DNA from: Ectothiorhodospiraceae bacterium
GTDB lineage: Bacteria; Pseudomonadota; Gammaproteobacteria; HK1
Length of the DNA: 64,000 nt
Direction: 5' to 3'
Assembly (NCBI GenBank): GCA_024234875.1
Contig: JACKNM010000020.1
Location: 1 to 64,000, forward strand
Shown: positions 9,794 through 19,471 of the stretch, piece after piece
Numbering within the stretch: position 1 is the first letter of the stretch
Layout of the letters: the number at the start of each line of letters is the position of its first letter
Notes under the pieces: generated by a model
What the model saw: the letters and a program-made list of their open reading frames with translations, nothing else
What the model was told of the DNA's origin: nothing
Database searches by the model: none
Program-made: the position numbers and the translations under genes

Positions 9794-12700
9794 TTGCCCG
9801 AGGAAGAATCTGATCGACCGAGACGGACCTCGCGCGCCCTCCGCGCCCTGTCACTCGGACCGATGCTGGCCTGTCTCCTTGCCGGTGCCTTGCTCGTCGG
9901 CACCGGCAGCGCGACCTGGCTCGGCTACCAGAGCCGGATCGCCGCCGACGAGCGCGAGGTCTCCGCCCTGCTCGGCAGCTACGCGCTGGAGCGTGCCCGG
10001 CGCGAGAGCGTGATGTTCGCGCTCACCCAGGAGCGGCAGGCGACGTTTCGCACCGCGTTCCTCGCTGCGCTCACCACCTCCGACCGCCCCGCACTGCCCG
10101 CGTTCCACGCCCTGATGGCCCGCCTGCCCGACGGCAGCTACCGACTCCGCTCACCCGCCGCGCGCGGCGCCGAGGCTCGCGACTGGCCGACGGGGCTCGG
10201 GGTCTACGTCGCGCCGACGGTGACCGTCGACGAGGACCTCGCCCACCGGGTGGTCACCGCCCTCGAGCTCGTGGCCCGGCTCGGACCACTGTGGGGCGAG
10301 TCGTTCCCGAACCTCTACGTGTCGCTGCCGGAAGGCGTGAGCATCGACTACTGGCCGGCCGTCGCCTGGACCGCGAGCGTCGACGCCGACCTCGACCTCA
10401 ACACCCAGGAGTGGTTCTACGTCGCCGAGCCGAAACACAACCCGCGACGACAGGCGGTGTGGACCGGGATCTACCACGACGCGCCCGCCGACGCCTGGAT
10501 GACCTCGTGCATCACCCCGATCGATCGCGACGGGGTCCACGTGGCGGCCGTGGGCAACGACCTCCTGCTGGCGGATCTCCGCGCCCGAGTCGCCGACGAC
10601 CGTCTCGACGGCACCACCAACGTCGTGCTGCGTACCGACGGCCGGCTCATCGCTGCCGCCGGCTACGACGAACGACTGCTCGCCGCCGGCGGCGAGTACG
10701 TCGTCGACCCCGAGCGCGACCCGGCGCTCGGCGAGCTCCTCGGCGCCGCCCGTGGGGCGAGTGACGGCGACGTCGTGCGCATCGCGAGCACCGGCGACCT
10801 GGCCGCGATCACCCACATCGAGGGCCCCGGCTGGATCTTCGCCGTCGTCTATCCCGCCGGCGCCCTGGCCGAGCGAGCCGCCACCTCGGCACGGGAGGTG
10901 TTGTGGCTCGGGGTCGTCGGTGCGGGACTGGTGTTGCTGCTGGCGTCGGGCCTGCTGAACCTGCTGGTGGTCCGTCCGCTGCGCGCGCTGGAGCAGATGG
11001 CGGCCGCGGTCGCCCACGGCGCCCCGCGCCCGGCCCGCTGGGTCAGCGCGCTGGCGCTCTCGCGGCGTGACGAGATCGGCCGTCTCGCTCGCGCCTTCGC
11101 CGCGATGGAGACGCGGGTGGCCTCGCACCACCGCCACCTCGAGGCGCGAATCGCCGAGCGGACGCAGGCGCTCGAGGCATCGATGGAACGGGTCGCGGCC
11201 GAGCGCGAGCGGGCACGGCACCATTTCGAGCGCACGCCTGCGCTGATCGTCATCATCGACCGGGCCGGCGTCGTCGGTGAGGTCAATCAACGTGCCTGCG
11301 AGGCGCTCGGCGTCGCGCGCGATGCCATCGTCGGCCACGACTGGTTCGCGGAGTTCGTGTCGGCGAGAGACCGCGACCGGGTCCGCGCGGCGGTCACCGC
11401 GGCATTCGCCGGCACCTCGCCGATGCCCGACAAGCTCGAGTACCGGCTCGGCGACGACCGCGAGCGCGCCCTCGAGGTGGTGTGGGGCCACTCGCTGCTC
11501 ACCGACGCGAGCGGCGCTGCGGAGGCGTTGCTCACCGCCGGCGAGGACGTGACCCGGCGCCGCCTCGCCGAGCGCGAGCTCGCCCGGCGTGGCGAGGTGC
11601 TCGAGCTGATGACCGGGAACCCCCCGCTGGCCGACGTCCTCGCCGCCATCGCGCGCACGAGCGAGGAGCTGCGCCCGGGAATGCGGTGCTCCATCCTCCT
11701 GCTCGACGCCGACGGGCTGCGGTTACGCCCGGGCGCCGCACCGAGTCTGCCGCGATGGTTCGCCGACTCCGTCGACGGCATCACCATCGGGCCGCAAGTG
11801 GGGACTTGCGGCACCGCGGCCTACCTCCGTCGCCGCGTGATCACGCCGTGCATCGCCGACGATCCGGCGTGGGCACCGATCCGTGACCTCGCCGCCCGCG
11901 CCGGAGTCGCGGCGTGCTGGTCCGACCCCATCGTCGCCGGTGACGGAGCCGTCCTCGGCACGTTCGCGATGTACTACGACCAGCCGGGGACACCGCTCGA
12001 GGACGACCTGCGGGTCATCGGCTCGAGCGTCGCGCTCGCCCGCCTGGCGATCGAGCGCGACCGGGCATCGCGCAGTCAGCGCCTCGCGGCGGCGGTCTTC
12101 GACAACACCGCCGAGGCGGTGTTCGCGTTCGACGCCGAGGGCCGGGTCATGCTCGCCAACCGCGCGCTGAGCCGGATGACCGGGCGCTCCGAGCTCGACC
12201 TCCTCGGCGCGCCCGCGCCGCTGGTCGGGGACGCCGACGAGGCCCCCGAGACGCACGCCAAGGTGTGGGCGGCGCTCGCGAGGGACGGGAGCTGGCGCGG
12301 CGAGGTCGAGGGCTCACACCGCGACGGCAGCCGCTTCCCGGCGCTGCTCAACGTCATCGCGATCGGCGACGGCGCCGAGCGCCCGAGCCACCACGTCGCG
12401 GTGATGAGCGACCTCACCGAGATCAAGCACGCCGAGGCCCGCATCCGCCACCTCGCCTACCACGACGCGCTGACGGGGCTGCCGAATCGCGCCCTGCTCG
12501 CAGATCGCATCGCCCAGGCACTCGGTCAGGCCAGCCGACACGGTCGTGGCGTCGCGCTCGCCTATCTCGACCTCGACCGATTCAAGAGCGTCAACGACAG
12601 CCTCGGACACCACGCGGGCGATGCCCTGCTCTGCGAGGTCGCCCGACGCCTGCGCGAGTGCGTGCGCGAGACTGACACCGTCGCGCGTCTCGGCGGGGAC

Positions 12701-13792
12701 GAGTTCGTCGTGCTGCTGGTCGACACCGACGAGGCCGAGGCGTCGGTGCGCGTGGTGCGCGAGATCTTCGACGCCCTGGAGGCACCGGTGATCGTGCAGG
12801 GGCAGGCGCTGCACGTGGGCGCGAGCATCGGCGTCAGCCTCTACCCCGACGACGCGCCGGACGCGGCGACGCTGATGCGCCACGCCGACACCGCGATGTA
12901 CCACGCCAAGGCTGAAGGTCGGGGTCGCTACAGCTTCTTCCTGCCGGAGATGGATGCCCGCACCCACACCCGCTTCCGCCTCGAGTCGGAGCTGCGCGCG
13001 GCGGTGGCCGCAGGGCAGCTCGAGATGCACTACCAGCCGGTGGTCCGCCAGGCGCCGGACGAGGTGGTGGAGAGTGTCGAGGCCCTGCTCAGGTGGAATC
13101 ACCCGAGCCGCGGCCTGCTCCGGCCCGAGGCGTTCCTCGACGTCGCCGAGGACTGCGGGCTGGCGACCACGCTCGGCGAGCTCGCGTTGCACACCGCGTG
13201 CGCGGCGGCGCGCCGCTGGCATCGCGCCGGGTACTCGGCGTTGCGGGTCGGCGTGAACGTCTCCGCCTCGCAGCTCCGACGACCGGATTTCGCCGCCACC
13301 GTGCGCACCGCGCTCGAGTCCAACGGCTTGCGCCCGGAGAGCCTCGAACTCGAGCTGACCGAGAGCGCGCTGCTCGAGGACACCGACACCGCCATCCGCA
13401 CCCTGCGCGAGCTCGACGTCCTCGGCGTGAGCCTCGCTCTGGACGACTTCGGCACCGGGTATTCCTCGCTCGCCCACCTCCAACGATTTCCGTTCCGGCG
13501 CCTGAAGATCGACCGCGTGTTCGTGGCCGAGATCGCCGAGCGCCCCGGCGACCGCGCGATCACCGCCGCGGTCATCGCGCTGGCGCACGCCCTCGGCATG
13601 GGCACGGTCGCCGAGGGCGTCGAGCACGAGGGCCAGGCCCAGATCCTGCGCGCGCTCGGCTGCGACGCGCTCCAGGGCCATCTCCTCGGCCACCCGATGC
13701 CGGAGGCGGAGCTCAGCGCGCTGCTCGCGGCGCGAGCCGCCGTCGGCGCGACCACCGACGACCGGTCGCGCGCGCAGGCGAGCGGCGACTGA
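9794..13792 (+). CDS. membrane sensor diguanylate cyclase/phosphodiesterase (GGDEF-EAL)
   Basis: A 1332-residue c-di-GMP turnover protein. Order: cytoplasmic basic N-terminus, TM1 (about 22-46), a large periplasmic sensor region resembling a dCache domain (about 50-365), TM2 (about 370-394), HAMP and coiled coil (about 395-470), PAS (about 478-590), GAF (about 605-755), PAS (about 760-885), GGDEF (about 890-1045) and EAL (about 1060-1310). The cyclase site GGDEF (967-971) is intact, with an RETD inhibitory site five residues before it. The EAL site is also intact (EALLRW at 1096, ELTES, DDFGTGYSSL, EGVE), so both activities are possible. The TTG start at 9794 has GGAAGG six bases upstream. 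It is a single gene with no clear operon partner, convergent with the hydantoinase genes. Confidence 0.93.
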   Translation: MPEEESDRPRRTSRALRALSLGPMLACLLAGALLVGTGSATWLGYQSRIAADEREVSALLGSYALERARRESVMFALTQERQATFRTAFLAALTTSDRPALPAFHALMARLPDGSYRLRSPAARGAEARDWPTGLGVYVAPTVTVDEDLAHRVVTALELVARLGPLWGESFPNLYVSLPEGVSIDYWPAVAWTASVDADLDLNTQEWFYVAEPKHNPRRQAVWTGIYHDAPADAWMTSCITPIDRDGVHVAAVGNDLLLADLRARVADDRLDGTTNVVLRTDGRLIAAAGYDERLLAAGGEYVVDPERDPALGELLGAARGASDGDVVRIASTGDLAAITHIEGPGWIFAVVYPAGALAERAATSAREVLWLGVVGAGLVLLLASGLLNLLVVRPLRALEQMAAAVAHGAPRPARWVSALALSRRDEIGRLARAFAAMETRVASHHRHLEARIAERTQALEASMERVAAERERARHHFERTPALIVIIDRAGVVGEVNQRACEALGVARDAIVGHDWFAEFVSARDRDRVRAAVTAAFAGTSPMPDKLEYRLGDDRERALEVVWGHSLLTDASGAAEALLTAGEDVTRRRLAERELARRGEVLELMTGNPPLADVLAAIARTSEELRPGMRCSILLLDADGLRLRPGAAPSLPRWFADSVDGITIGPQVGTCGTAAYLRRRVITPCIADDPAWAPIRDLAARAGVAACWSDPIVAGDGAVLGTFAMYYDQPGTPLEDDLRVIGSSVALARLAIERDRASRSQRLAAAVFDNTAEAVFAFDAEGRVMLANRALSRMTGRSELDLLGAPAPLVGDADEAPETHAKVWAALARDGSWRGEVEGSHRDGSRFPALLNVIAIGDGAERPSHHVAVMSDLTEIKHAEARIRHLAYHDALTGLPNRALLADRIAQALGQASRHGRGVALAYLDLDRFKSVNDSLGHHAGDALLCEVARRLRECVRETDTVARLGGDEFVVLLVDTDEAEASVRVVREIFDALEAPVIVQGQALHVGASIGVSLYPDDAPDAATLMRHADTAMYHAKAEGRGRYSFFLPEMDARTHTRFRLESELRAAVAAGQLEMHYQPVVRQAPDEVVESVEALLRWNHPSRGLLRPEAFLDVAEDCGLATTLGELALHTACAAARRWHRAGYSALRVGVNVSASQLRRPDFAATVRTALESNGLRPESLELELTESALLEDTDTAIRTLRELDVLGVSLALDDFGTGYSSLAHLQRFPFRRLKIDRVFVAEIAERPGDRAITAAVIALAHALGMGTVAEGVEHEGQAQILRALGCDALQGHLLGHPMPEAELSALLAARAAVGATTDDRSRAQASGD

Positions 13793-13835
13793 CTGCGGCC
13801 CCCGCGCCGCCGCGGGGAACATGGCGGGTGGCTCG

Positions 13836-15557
13836 CTACCCCGAGCGCAACCGCCGGGTCGCCGTCTCGTCCACCGCTCCGCTCGCGTCCAGCACCACCC
13901 GATAGTCCCGCTCCGCTGCCTCGCGGGAGACCAGGCCGTCGCGAACGTCGAGCGCGACCAGTGCCGGCTCACGCTCGAGCGGCGAGCCGTAGCCGGCGCC
14001 GCCGGGCATCTCCATCAGCAACCGGTCTCCGGACGGGATCGCCTGCGTGCCCTTCGGCCGCAACGTCTTCCCCGAGCGCAGCGTGAGCCGCCCGTTCATG
14101 CCGTTCATGCCGCCGGCTCGGCCGCGCGGTGGATTGTTCACGCGGTCGAACATGGCGCAGATCGCGAACGGCGCGTTCTCGACGTTGCTGATCTCCATCA
14201 CCTGCCCGGTGCCACCACGATGCCGCCCGGGTCCTCCGGAATCGGTGCGGTACTCCTTTCGCCAGATCACGATCGGCGCGATCGACTCGTTGATCTCCAC
14301 CGGCGTGTTGCGCACCCCGGACGGGAACGCGGTGGCCGACAGTCCGTCCTTGGTCGGACGCGCCCCGGCGCCGCCGGTGTGGAACAGATTCACCGCGAAC
14401 GGCGTCGCCTCCCCGAAGTCCTCCTCTGGCACCAACCCGTGCCCGCCCATGAGGATCGGGTTCCACAGGCACGAGGTGCCCTCGGCTGGCACACGGTCCC
14501 CGAGCGCCTGGTGCAGGCAACCGAGGACGACGTCCGGCAGCATCTGCCCGATCACGTGACGCGCCGCCACCGCGCAGGGGTGCGGCGCGTTGAGGATCGA
14601 GCCCCTCGGCGCGGTCACCCGCACCGCGGACAGCGACCCGGCGTTGTTCGGCACCGTCGGGCCGACCACGCAGCGCACGCCGAACGAGGCATAGGCCTGG
14701 GTGTAGGTGAGCGGCACGTTGATGCCGTAGCTCGACACCGGGGAGGTGCCGTCGAAGTCGACGTCGATGCCGTGGTCGGAGATGGTGAGCTTCGCCACCA
14801 GGTCGAGCTCGCGGTCGTGGCCGTCGATCCGCATCCGGTTGTGCCACGTCCCGTGCGGCAGGGAGCGGATCTCCTCGATCATCGCGTCGTGGGAGTTGCG
14901 CACGATGTGCTCGCCCAGGCTCTCGACGTCCTCGAGCTCGAACTCGTCCATCATCTCGACCAGGCGCCTCGAGCCGGTGTCGTTGCAGGCGGCGAGTGAG
15001 TAGATGTCGCCCTCGACCTGGACCGGCTCGCGCACGTTGGCGCGCACGAAGTCGAACACCGTCTCGTTCATCACCCCTTCGCGCGCGAGCGCCATGATCG
15101 GGACGTAGAGGCCCTCGAAGTAGACCTGGCGCCCGTCGGCTCCGAAGCCGATACCGCCGACGTCGACGACGTGCGTGGTCGACGCGAACAGGGCCACCGC
15201 TCGGCCACGATGGAAGGTGGGGGTGACGACGGTGAAGTCGTTCAGGTGCCCGGTGCCCATCCACGGATCGTTGGTGATGTAGACGTCGCCGGGCTTCATG
15301 CCGTCGAGCGGGAACTTGTCGAGGAAGAACCCGACCGACGCGGCCATCGCGTTGACGTGGCCCGGGGTCCCGGTCACGGCTTGCGCGAGCATCCGCCCGC
15401 GACGATCGAACACCCCGGCCGACAGATCACCCGCCTCGCGCGCGGAGGTGCTGAACGCGGTGCGGATCAGGGTCTGCGCCTGCTCCTCGACCACCGCCAC
15501 CAGACGGTTCCACATCAGCTGGGTGTGGACCTGCGAAAGCGCGGAGTTGTTGCTCAC
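13836..15557 (-). CDS. hydantoinase/oxoprolinase family, subunit B
   Basis: A 573-residue HyuB-type subunit of the ATP-dependent hydantoinase / 5-oxoprolinase / acetone carboxylase superfamily. Family segments include GHVNAMAASVGFFLDKFP, GDVYITNDPWMGTGHLNDFTVVTP and the Gly-rich GGPGRHRGGTGQVMEI. The open frame runs much further upstream (to 17066), but that part is the antisense shadow of subunit A. The GTG at 15557 overlaps the subunit A stop in a GTGA junction, which indicates translational coupling. The substrate is unknown; N-methylhydantoin, hydantoins or 5-oxoproline-like lactams are typical. Confidence 0.93.
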   Translation of the reverse strand: MSNNSALSQVHTQLMWNRLVAVVEEQAQTLIRTAFSTSAREAGDLSAGVFDRRGRMLAQAVTGTPGHVNAMAASVGFFLDKFPLDGMKPGDVYITNDPWMGTGHLNDFTVVTPTFHRGRAVALFASTTHVVDVGGIGFGADGRQVYFEGLYVPIMALAREGVMNETVFDFVRANVREPVQVEGDIYSLAACNDTGSRRLVEMMDEFELEDVESLGEHIVRNSHDAMIEEIRSLPHGTWHNRMRIDGHDRELDLVAKLTISDHGIDVDFDGTSPVSSYGINVPLTYTQAYASFGVRCVVGPTVPNNAGSLSAVRVTAPRGSILNAPHPCAVAARHVIGQMLPDVVLGCLHQALGDRVPAEGTSCLWNPILMGGHGLVPEEDFGEATPFAVNLFHTGGAGARPTKDGLSATAFPSGVRNTPVEINESIAPIVIWRKEYRTDSGGPGRHRGGTGQVMEISNVENAPFAICAMFDRVNNPPRGRAGGMNGMNGRLTLRSGKTLRPKGTQAIPSGDRLLMEMPGGAGYGSPLEREPALVALDVRDGLVSREAAERDYRVVLDASGAVDETATRRLRSG

Positions 15558-17644
15558 GATGCGGCTCCCGGGTTGGTGCGACGTACGAGCTCGAGGTAGC
15601 CGAGCCCGTTGACGACGAGGTCGAAGCGCGCGGAGACGATGGTGGTGGTCTGGTCCTCGACCACGAGACACGGACCGGGGACGCGCATGCCCGGGGCGAG
15701 CGCGTCGCGCCGATGCACCGCGACGTCGACGAAGTCGACCTGCTCGGCGTCGAAGACCCGCCGCGTGCCGGATGGCGGCGGCGCCTCGCGCGGCGCGGCG
15801 GCGGCCATCGGCGGCACCGCGGCAGGCGGCGTGCTCACGGTCAGCGCCCAGGTCAGCACCTCGACCTGCATCGACGGGATGGTGCGGCCGAAGAGCGCGC
15901 GATAGGCGGCGTCGAACGCGTCCGACAGCGTGCCGGCATCGTCCGCGGTCAGCGTGCGCGTCGGCACCTCGACCACGATCTCGTGCCCCTGCCCGACGTA
16001 GCGCATGTAGGCGATGCGGCGCTCCTCGAGGGCGGCTCCGGGTGCGCCGCGGGTGACGATCTCGCGCGCCTCGGCGGCCATCTCGTCGAACATCGTGTTG
16101 ACCAGACCGGCATCGAACTCGCGCATCCGCACGTAGCGGCTGCGGACCACCTCGTAGGCGACTGGCGCGCGCAGGAAGCCGATGGCCGAGCCGACCCCGG
16201 CCCCGGTCGGGACCAGCACGCGCTCGATGCCGAGCTTCTCGGCGATGCGACATGCGTGCAGCGGTGCCGCGCCGCCGAAGGCGACCAGGGCGCGGGAGCC
16301 GAGGTCCTTGCCCTGCTCGACCGCATGGACGCGGGCGGCGTTGGCCATGTTGTCGTCGACCAGCTCGCTCACCGCGAACGCCGCCAACGCACCGGTCAGC
16401 GCGAGCGGCGTGCCGATCTCCGCCGCCAGAGCGCGCTCGGCGCGCGCCGGCGCGAGCGCGACCGAGCCGCCGGCGAAACCCTCCGGCGCGATCTTGCCGA
16501 GAACGACGTCGGCGTCGGTCACCGTCGGCGACTCGCCGCCGCGGTCGTAGCACGCCGGCCCGGGCTCGGAGCCGGCGCTGTCGGGACCGACCTGGACCCG
16601 GCGCATGGCGTCGACCCGCGCGATCGATCCGCCCCCGGCGCCGATCTCCACCATCTCGATCACCGGAATCCGCACCGGGAGACCGCTGCCCTTGGTGAAC
16701 CGGTACTGACGGTCGACCTCGAAGGTGCGCGAGGTCTGGGGGCGACCGTCGTCGATCAGGCAGATCTTGGCGGTGGTGCCACCCATGTCGTAGGAGAGCA
16801 CCTCGTCGAGCCCACACGCCTCGGCGATGTGGCTGGCGAGGATGGCGCCGCCGGCCGGCCCCGACTCGACCAGGCGAATCGGGAAGCGCGCCGCGGTCTC
16901 GACCGTGGTCAGCCCGCCGCCGGACATCATCAGGTACAGGGGGCAGGCGAAGCCCCGCGCGTCGAGCGCCGTCTGCAGGTGCGCGAGATAGCTCGCCATC
17001 AGCGGCTGCACGTAGGCGTTGGCGCAGGCGGTCGACATCCGCTCGTACTCGCGGATCTCGGGGCACACCTCGCTGGAGAGCGTGACCCAGAGATCGGGCA
17101 TCGCGTCGCGGAGGATTTCCGCCACCCGACGCTCGTGCTCCGAGTTGGCGTAGGCGTGGATGAGGCCGACCGCCACGCTCTCGATACCGGCCTCGCGCAA
17201 GGCCGGCACCAGCGCGCGCACGCTCGCCTCGTCGAGCGGGACCAGCACCGCGCCGCCGGCGCTCACGCGCTCGCGCACCGGGAGGCGCAGGTAGCGCGGC
17301 ACCAGTGGCCGCGGCTTGTCCATGTAGATGTCGTACTGCTCGAAGCGATGCTCGTAGCCCATCTCCACCGAGTCACGGAAACCCTCGGTGGTGATCAGCG
17401 CGGTGCGCGCGCCCTTGCGCTCGATGATGGTGTTGGTGGCGAGCGTGGTGCCGTGAATCACCAGCCCGACGTCGGCGGGCGCGATTGCGGCGCGCTCGAG
17501 CACCTCGGCGACCCCACGCATCACCGCCTCCTCGGGGGCACGCGGGGTGGTGAGCACCTTGCCGGTGTGGACTGCGCCGGCCACCTCGAGGGCGACGTCG
17601 GTGAAGGTGCCGCCGATGTCGACGGCGAGTCGGGCCTGGGTCAT
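15554..17644 (-). CDS. hydantoinase/oxoprolinase family, subunit A
   Basis: A 696-residue HyuA-type subunit that activates the lactam or hydantoin ring with ATP. The N-terminal Hydant_A_N domain starts with RLAVDIGGTFTDVALE. The central hydantoinase/oxoprolinase domain has the ASHK-like phosphate motif SYDMGGTTAKICLID and EIGAGGGSIARVD. A C-terminal domain extends from about residue 500. It is the first gene of the hyuA-hyuB pair and is divergent from a TRAP transporter with 233 bases between them, a layout that suggests the transporter imports the substrate of this enzyme. Confidence 0.94.
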   Translation of the reverse strand: MTQARLAVDIGGTFTDVALEVAGAVHTGKVLTTPRAPEEAVMRGVAEVLERAAIAPADVGLVIHGTTLATNTIIERKGARTALITTEGFRDSVEMGYEHRFEQYDIYMDKPRPLVPRYLRLPVRERVSAGGAVLVPLDEASVRALVPALREAGIESVAVGLIHAYANSEHERRVAEILRDAMPDLWVTLSSEVCPEIREYERMSTACANAYVQPLMASYLAHLQTALDARGFACPLYLMMSGGGLTTVETAARFPIRLVESGPAGGAILASHIAEACGLDEVLSYDMGGTTAKICLIDDGRPQTSRTFEVDRQYRFTKGSGLPVRIPVIEMVEIGAGGGSIARVDAMRRVQVGPDSAGSEPGPACYDRGGESPTVTDADVVLGKIAPEGFAGGSVALAPARAERALAAEIGTPLALTGALAAFAVSELVDDNMANAARVHAVEQGKDLGSRALVAFGGAAPLHACRIAEKLGIERVLVPTGAGVGSAIGFLRAPVAYEVVRSRYVRMREFDAGLVNTMFDEMAAEAREIVTRGAPGAALEERRIAYMRYVGQGHEIVVEVPTRTLTADDAGTLSDAFDAAYRALFGRTIPSMQVEVLTWALTVSTPPAAVPPMAAAAPREAPPPSGTRRVFDAEQVDFVDVAVHRRDALAPGMRVPGPCLVVEDQTTTIVSARFDLVVNGLGYLELVRRTNPGAAS

Positions 17645-17743
17645 CGCTTGCGGATTCCTGCTGCAGATCGAGCCGCCTGCCAGCGCACGCGGGCCGGTCC
17701 GCGGGTGCCAGGCGACGGCACCACGAGCGGCCGGCGGGCGCGA

Positions 17744-17753
17744 TGGTATACCA
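17744..17753. promoter_or_regulatory. palindromic operator candidate in the hydantoinase/TRAP divergon
   Basis: TGGTATACCA is a perfect 10-bp palindrome centred 101 bases upstream of subunit A and about 130 bases upstream of the TRAP binding-protein gene. GntR-family (FadR/FCD-type) repressors typically bind short palindromes with a GT-N-AC core such as this. No regulator gene lies next to it in the window, so the assignment is inference. Confidence 0.45.
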
Positions 17754-17877
17754 AAGTCCGACCCGGAGGCTTTACCATGCCGGGCCGACGGACGGGGAAG
17801 CCGACCCCGTCGAGACCGCGCGGCCTCGCCCCAGATCGGGCGGCCGATCGCATTTCCCGAACGGAGGAGTACTTCCG

Positions 17878-18870
17878 ATGTCGACCCGCACGCTCGCCGC
17901 GATCGCGCTCGCGGCCACCCTCGGTGCCGGCACCAGCCTGCCCGCGTCCGCCGCCACCACCTGGGATCTGCCGCTCGCCTGGCCGGACGGCAATTTCCAC
18001 GTCGAGAACGCCAAGCGCTTCGCGGCCGAGGTGAGCAAGGCCACCAGCGGCGAGGTGACCATCAACCTCCACCCGGGTGGGTCGCTCGGCTTCAAGGGAC
18101 CGGAGATGCTGACGTCGATCCGCGACGGCCTCATCCCGATCGGAGACATCCTGCTCAACCAGCAGGTCGGCGAGGCACCGTTGATCGGGGTGGAGGCGAT
18201 CCCCTACCTCTCCAACGGCTTCGAGGATCTGAAGCGCCTGCACGGGCACTGGCGACCGGCGGTGGAGAAGCTGGCTGCCTCGAAGTTCAACCAGAAGTTC
18301 CTCTACATGGTGCCGTGGCCACGCCAGTACGTGTACACGAAGGTGGAGGCGAAGTCGGTGGCGGATCTGGCCGGCATCAAGATCCGCACCTACAACAAGA
18401 CCACCACCGACATGTTCAACCGCATCGGGATGACCTCGGTGCAGCTGCCGTGGGGTGAGGTCGTCCCCTCGCTCGCGGCCGGCACCATCGACGGGGTCAC
18501 CACCTCGGCGAGCTCCGGCGTCGACGGCAAGTTCTGGGAGTTCCTGAAGTACATGTACCCGACGAACCACGTCTGGTCGTCGAACGCGGTGTCGGTGAAC
18601 CTCGACGCCTGGAACGCGCTCAAGCCCGAGCACCGGGCGGCGATCGAGGAGGTCGCCAGGCGGCTCGAGCCGGAGTTCTGGGAGGTGTCGCGCAAGGAGG
18701 ACGAGGCCAAGGTCAAGGTCCTGACCGACAACGGCGTCATCCTCGGCACCGTCACCCCGGAGATGTTCGCGGAGATGAAGGCCAAGACCGCGCCGATGCT
18801 CGACGAGGCGGTGAACGCCATCGGTCCCGAGGCGCGCGCCATCGTCGACGCCTACCAGAAGGGCGGCTGA
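17878..18870 (+). CDS. TRAP transporter substrate-binding protein (DctP family)
   Basis: A 330-residue periplasmic solute receptor for a tripartite ATP-independent periplasmic transporter. A Sec signal peptide (about residues 1-25, MSTRTLAAIALAATLGAG, cleavage after PASA) precedes the DctP domain, with family motifs such as HPGGSLGFKGPEML and LAGIKIRTYNKTTTDMFNRIG. The ATG at 17878 follows GGAGG at 17863-17867. It is the first of three TRAP genes and diverges from a hydantoinase pair; a carboxylate- or lactam-type ligand is likely but not shown. Confidence 0.94.
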   Translation: MSTRTLAAIALAATLGAGTSLPASAATTWDLPLAWPDGNFHVENAKRFAAEVSKATSGEVTINLHPGGSLGFKGPEMLTSIRDGLIPIGDILLNQQVGEAPLIGVEAIPYLSNGFEDLKRLHGHWRPAVEKLAASKFNQKFLYMVPWPRQYVYTKVEAKSVADLAGIKIRTYNKTTTDMFNRIGMTSVQLPWGEVVPSLAAGTIDGVTTSASSGVDGKFWEFLKYMYPTNHVWSSNAVSVNLDAWNALKPEHRAAIEEVARRLEPEFWEVSRKEDEAKVKVLTDNGVILGTVTPEMFAEMKAKTAPMLDEAVNAIGPEARAIVDAYQKGG

Positions 18871-18882
18871 CCCTGCCTCGAC

Positions 18883-18910
18883 GACGCCCCGTCGCGATGC
18901 GGCGGGGCGT
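18883..18910 (+). terminator. hairpin between TRAP receptor and permease genes
   Basis: A perfect 9-bp stem (GACGCCCCG / CGGGGCGTC) with a 10-base loop lies 13 bases after the receptor stop. There is no long T-run, so it is more likely an attenuating or mRNA-stabilising hairpin that raises expression of the receptor above that of the membrane subunits than a full terminator. Confidence 0.5.
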
Positions 18911-18948
18911 CGCCTGCCCCTTCCCACCGACGCTGGAGCGACGTCTCG

Positions 18949-19467
18949 TTGCGCAAGCTGCTCGCCATCGTCGACGGCATCTCGTACGTCGCCGCCGGGC
19001 TCGCCGCCCTGCTCGGGCTCTCGATCGCGGTGATGATCCTGTCCGAGGTCGTCGCCCGCTCGCTGCTCAACATCAGCCTCAGCTTCGCGTGGGAGTACAG
19101 CGCCTACGCCATGGGGGTGGGGATGTTCGCCGGCTGCGCGTACACGCTGCGCACCGGTGGCCACATCCGAGTGTCGCTGCTGTCGTCGAAGGTGCCGCCG
19201 CGCGTCGCGCACTGGGTCGACGTCGCCTGCACGCTGATCGGCGTCGCGGTCAGCGGCTTCGTGGCCAGGGCGCTGGTCGACCTCGCGCTCCGCTCGTGGG
19301 CCTCCGGTAGCACCGCGCCGACGGTGTCGGCCACGCCGCTGGTCATTCCCCAGGGGGCGATTGCGCTCGGCGCGGTCCTGCTCACGCTCCAGCTCGTCGC
19401 GCGCCTGGTGCGGCTGCTGACCGGCGAGCCGCCGGAGGACCAGTCGACCTCGTTCCAGGTCGAGTGA
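18949..19467 (+). CDS. TRAP transporter small permease subunit (DctQ family)
   Basis: A 172-residue membrane protein with four predicted helices (about 11-35, 48-66, 86-105 and 128-150). The segment EYSAYAMGVGMFAGCAYTLRTGGHIRV matches the DctQ core. The start is TTG at 18949 (MRKLLAIVDGISYV) with GGAG upstream. It ends four bases before the large permease gene, so the two are co-translated. It assembles with the large subunit to couple sodium-driven uptake to the receptor. Confidence 0.9.
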   Translation: MRKLLAIVDGISYVAAGLAALLGLSIAVMILSEVVARSLLNISLSFAWEYSAYAMGVGMFAGCAYTLRTGGHIRVSLLSSKVPPRVAHWVDVACTLIGVAVSGFVARALVDLALRSWASGSTAPTVSATPLVIPQGAIALGAVLLTLQLVARLVRLLTGEPPEDQSTSFQVE

Positions 19468-19471
19468 AGGC

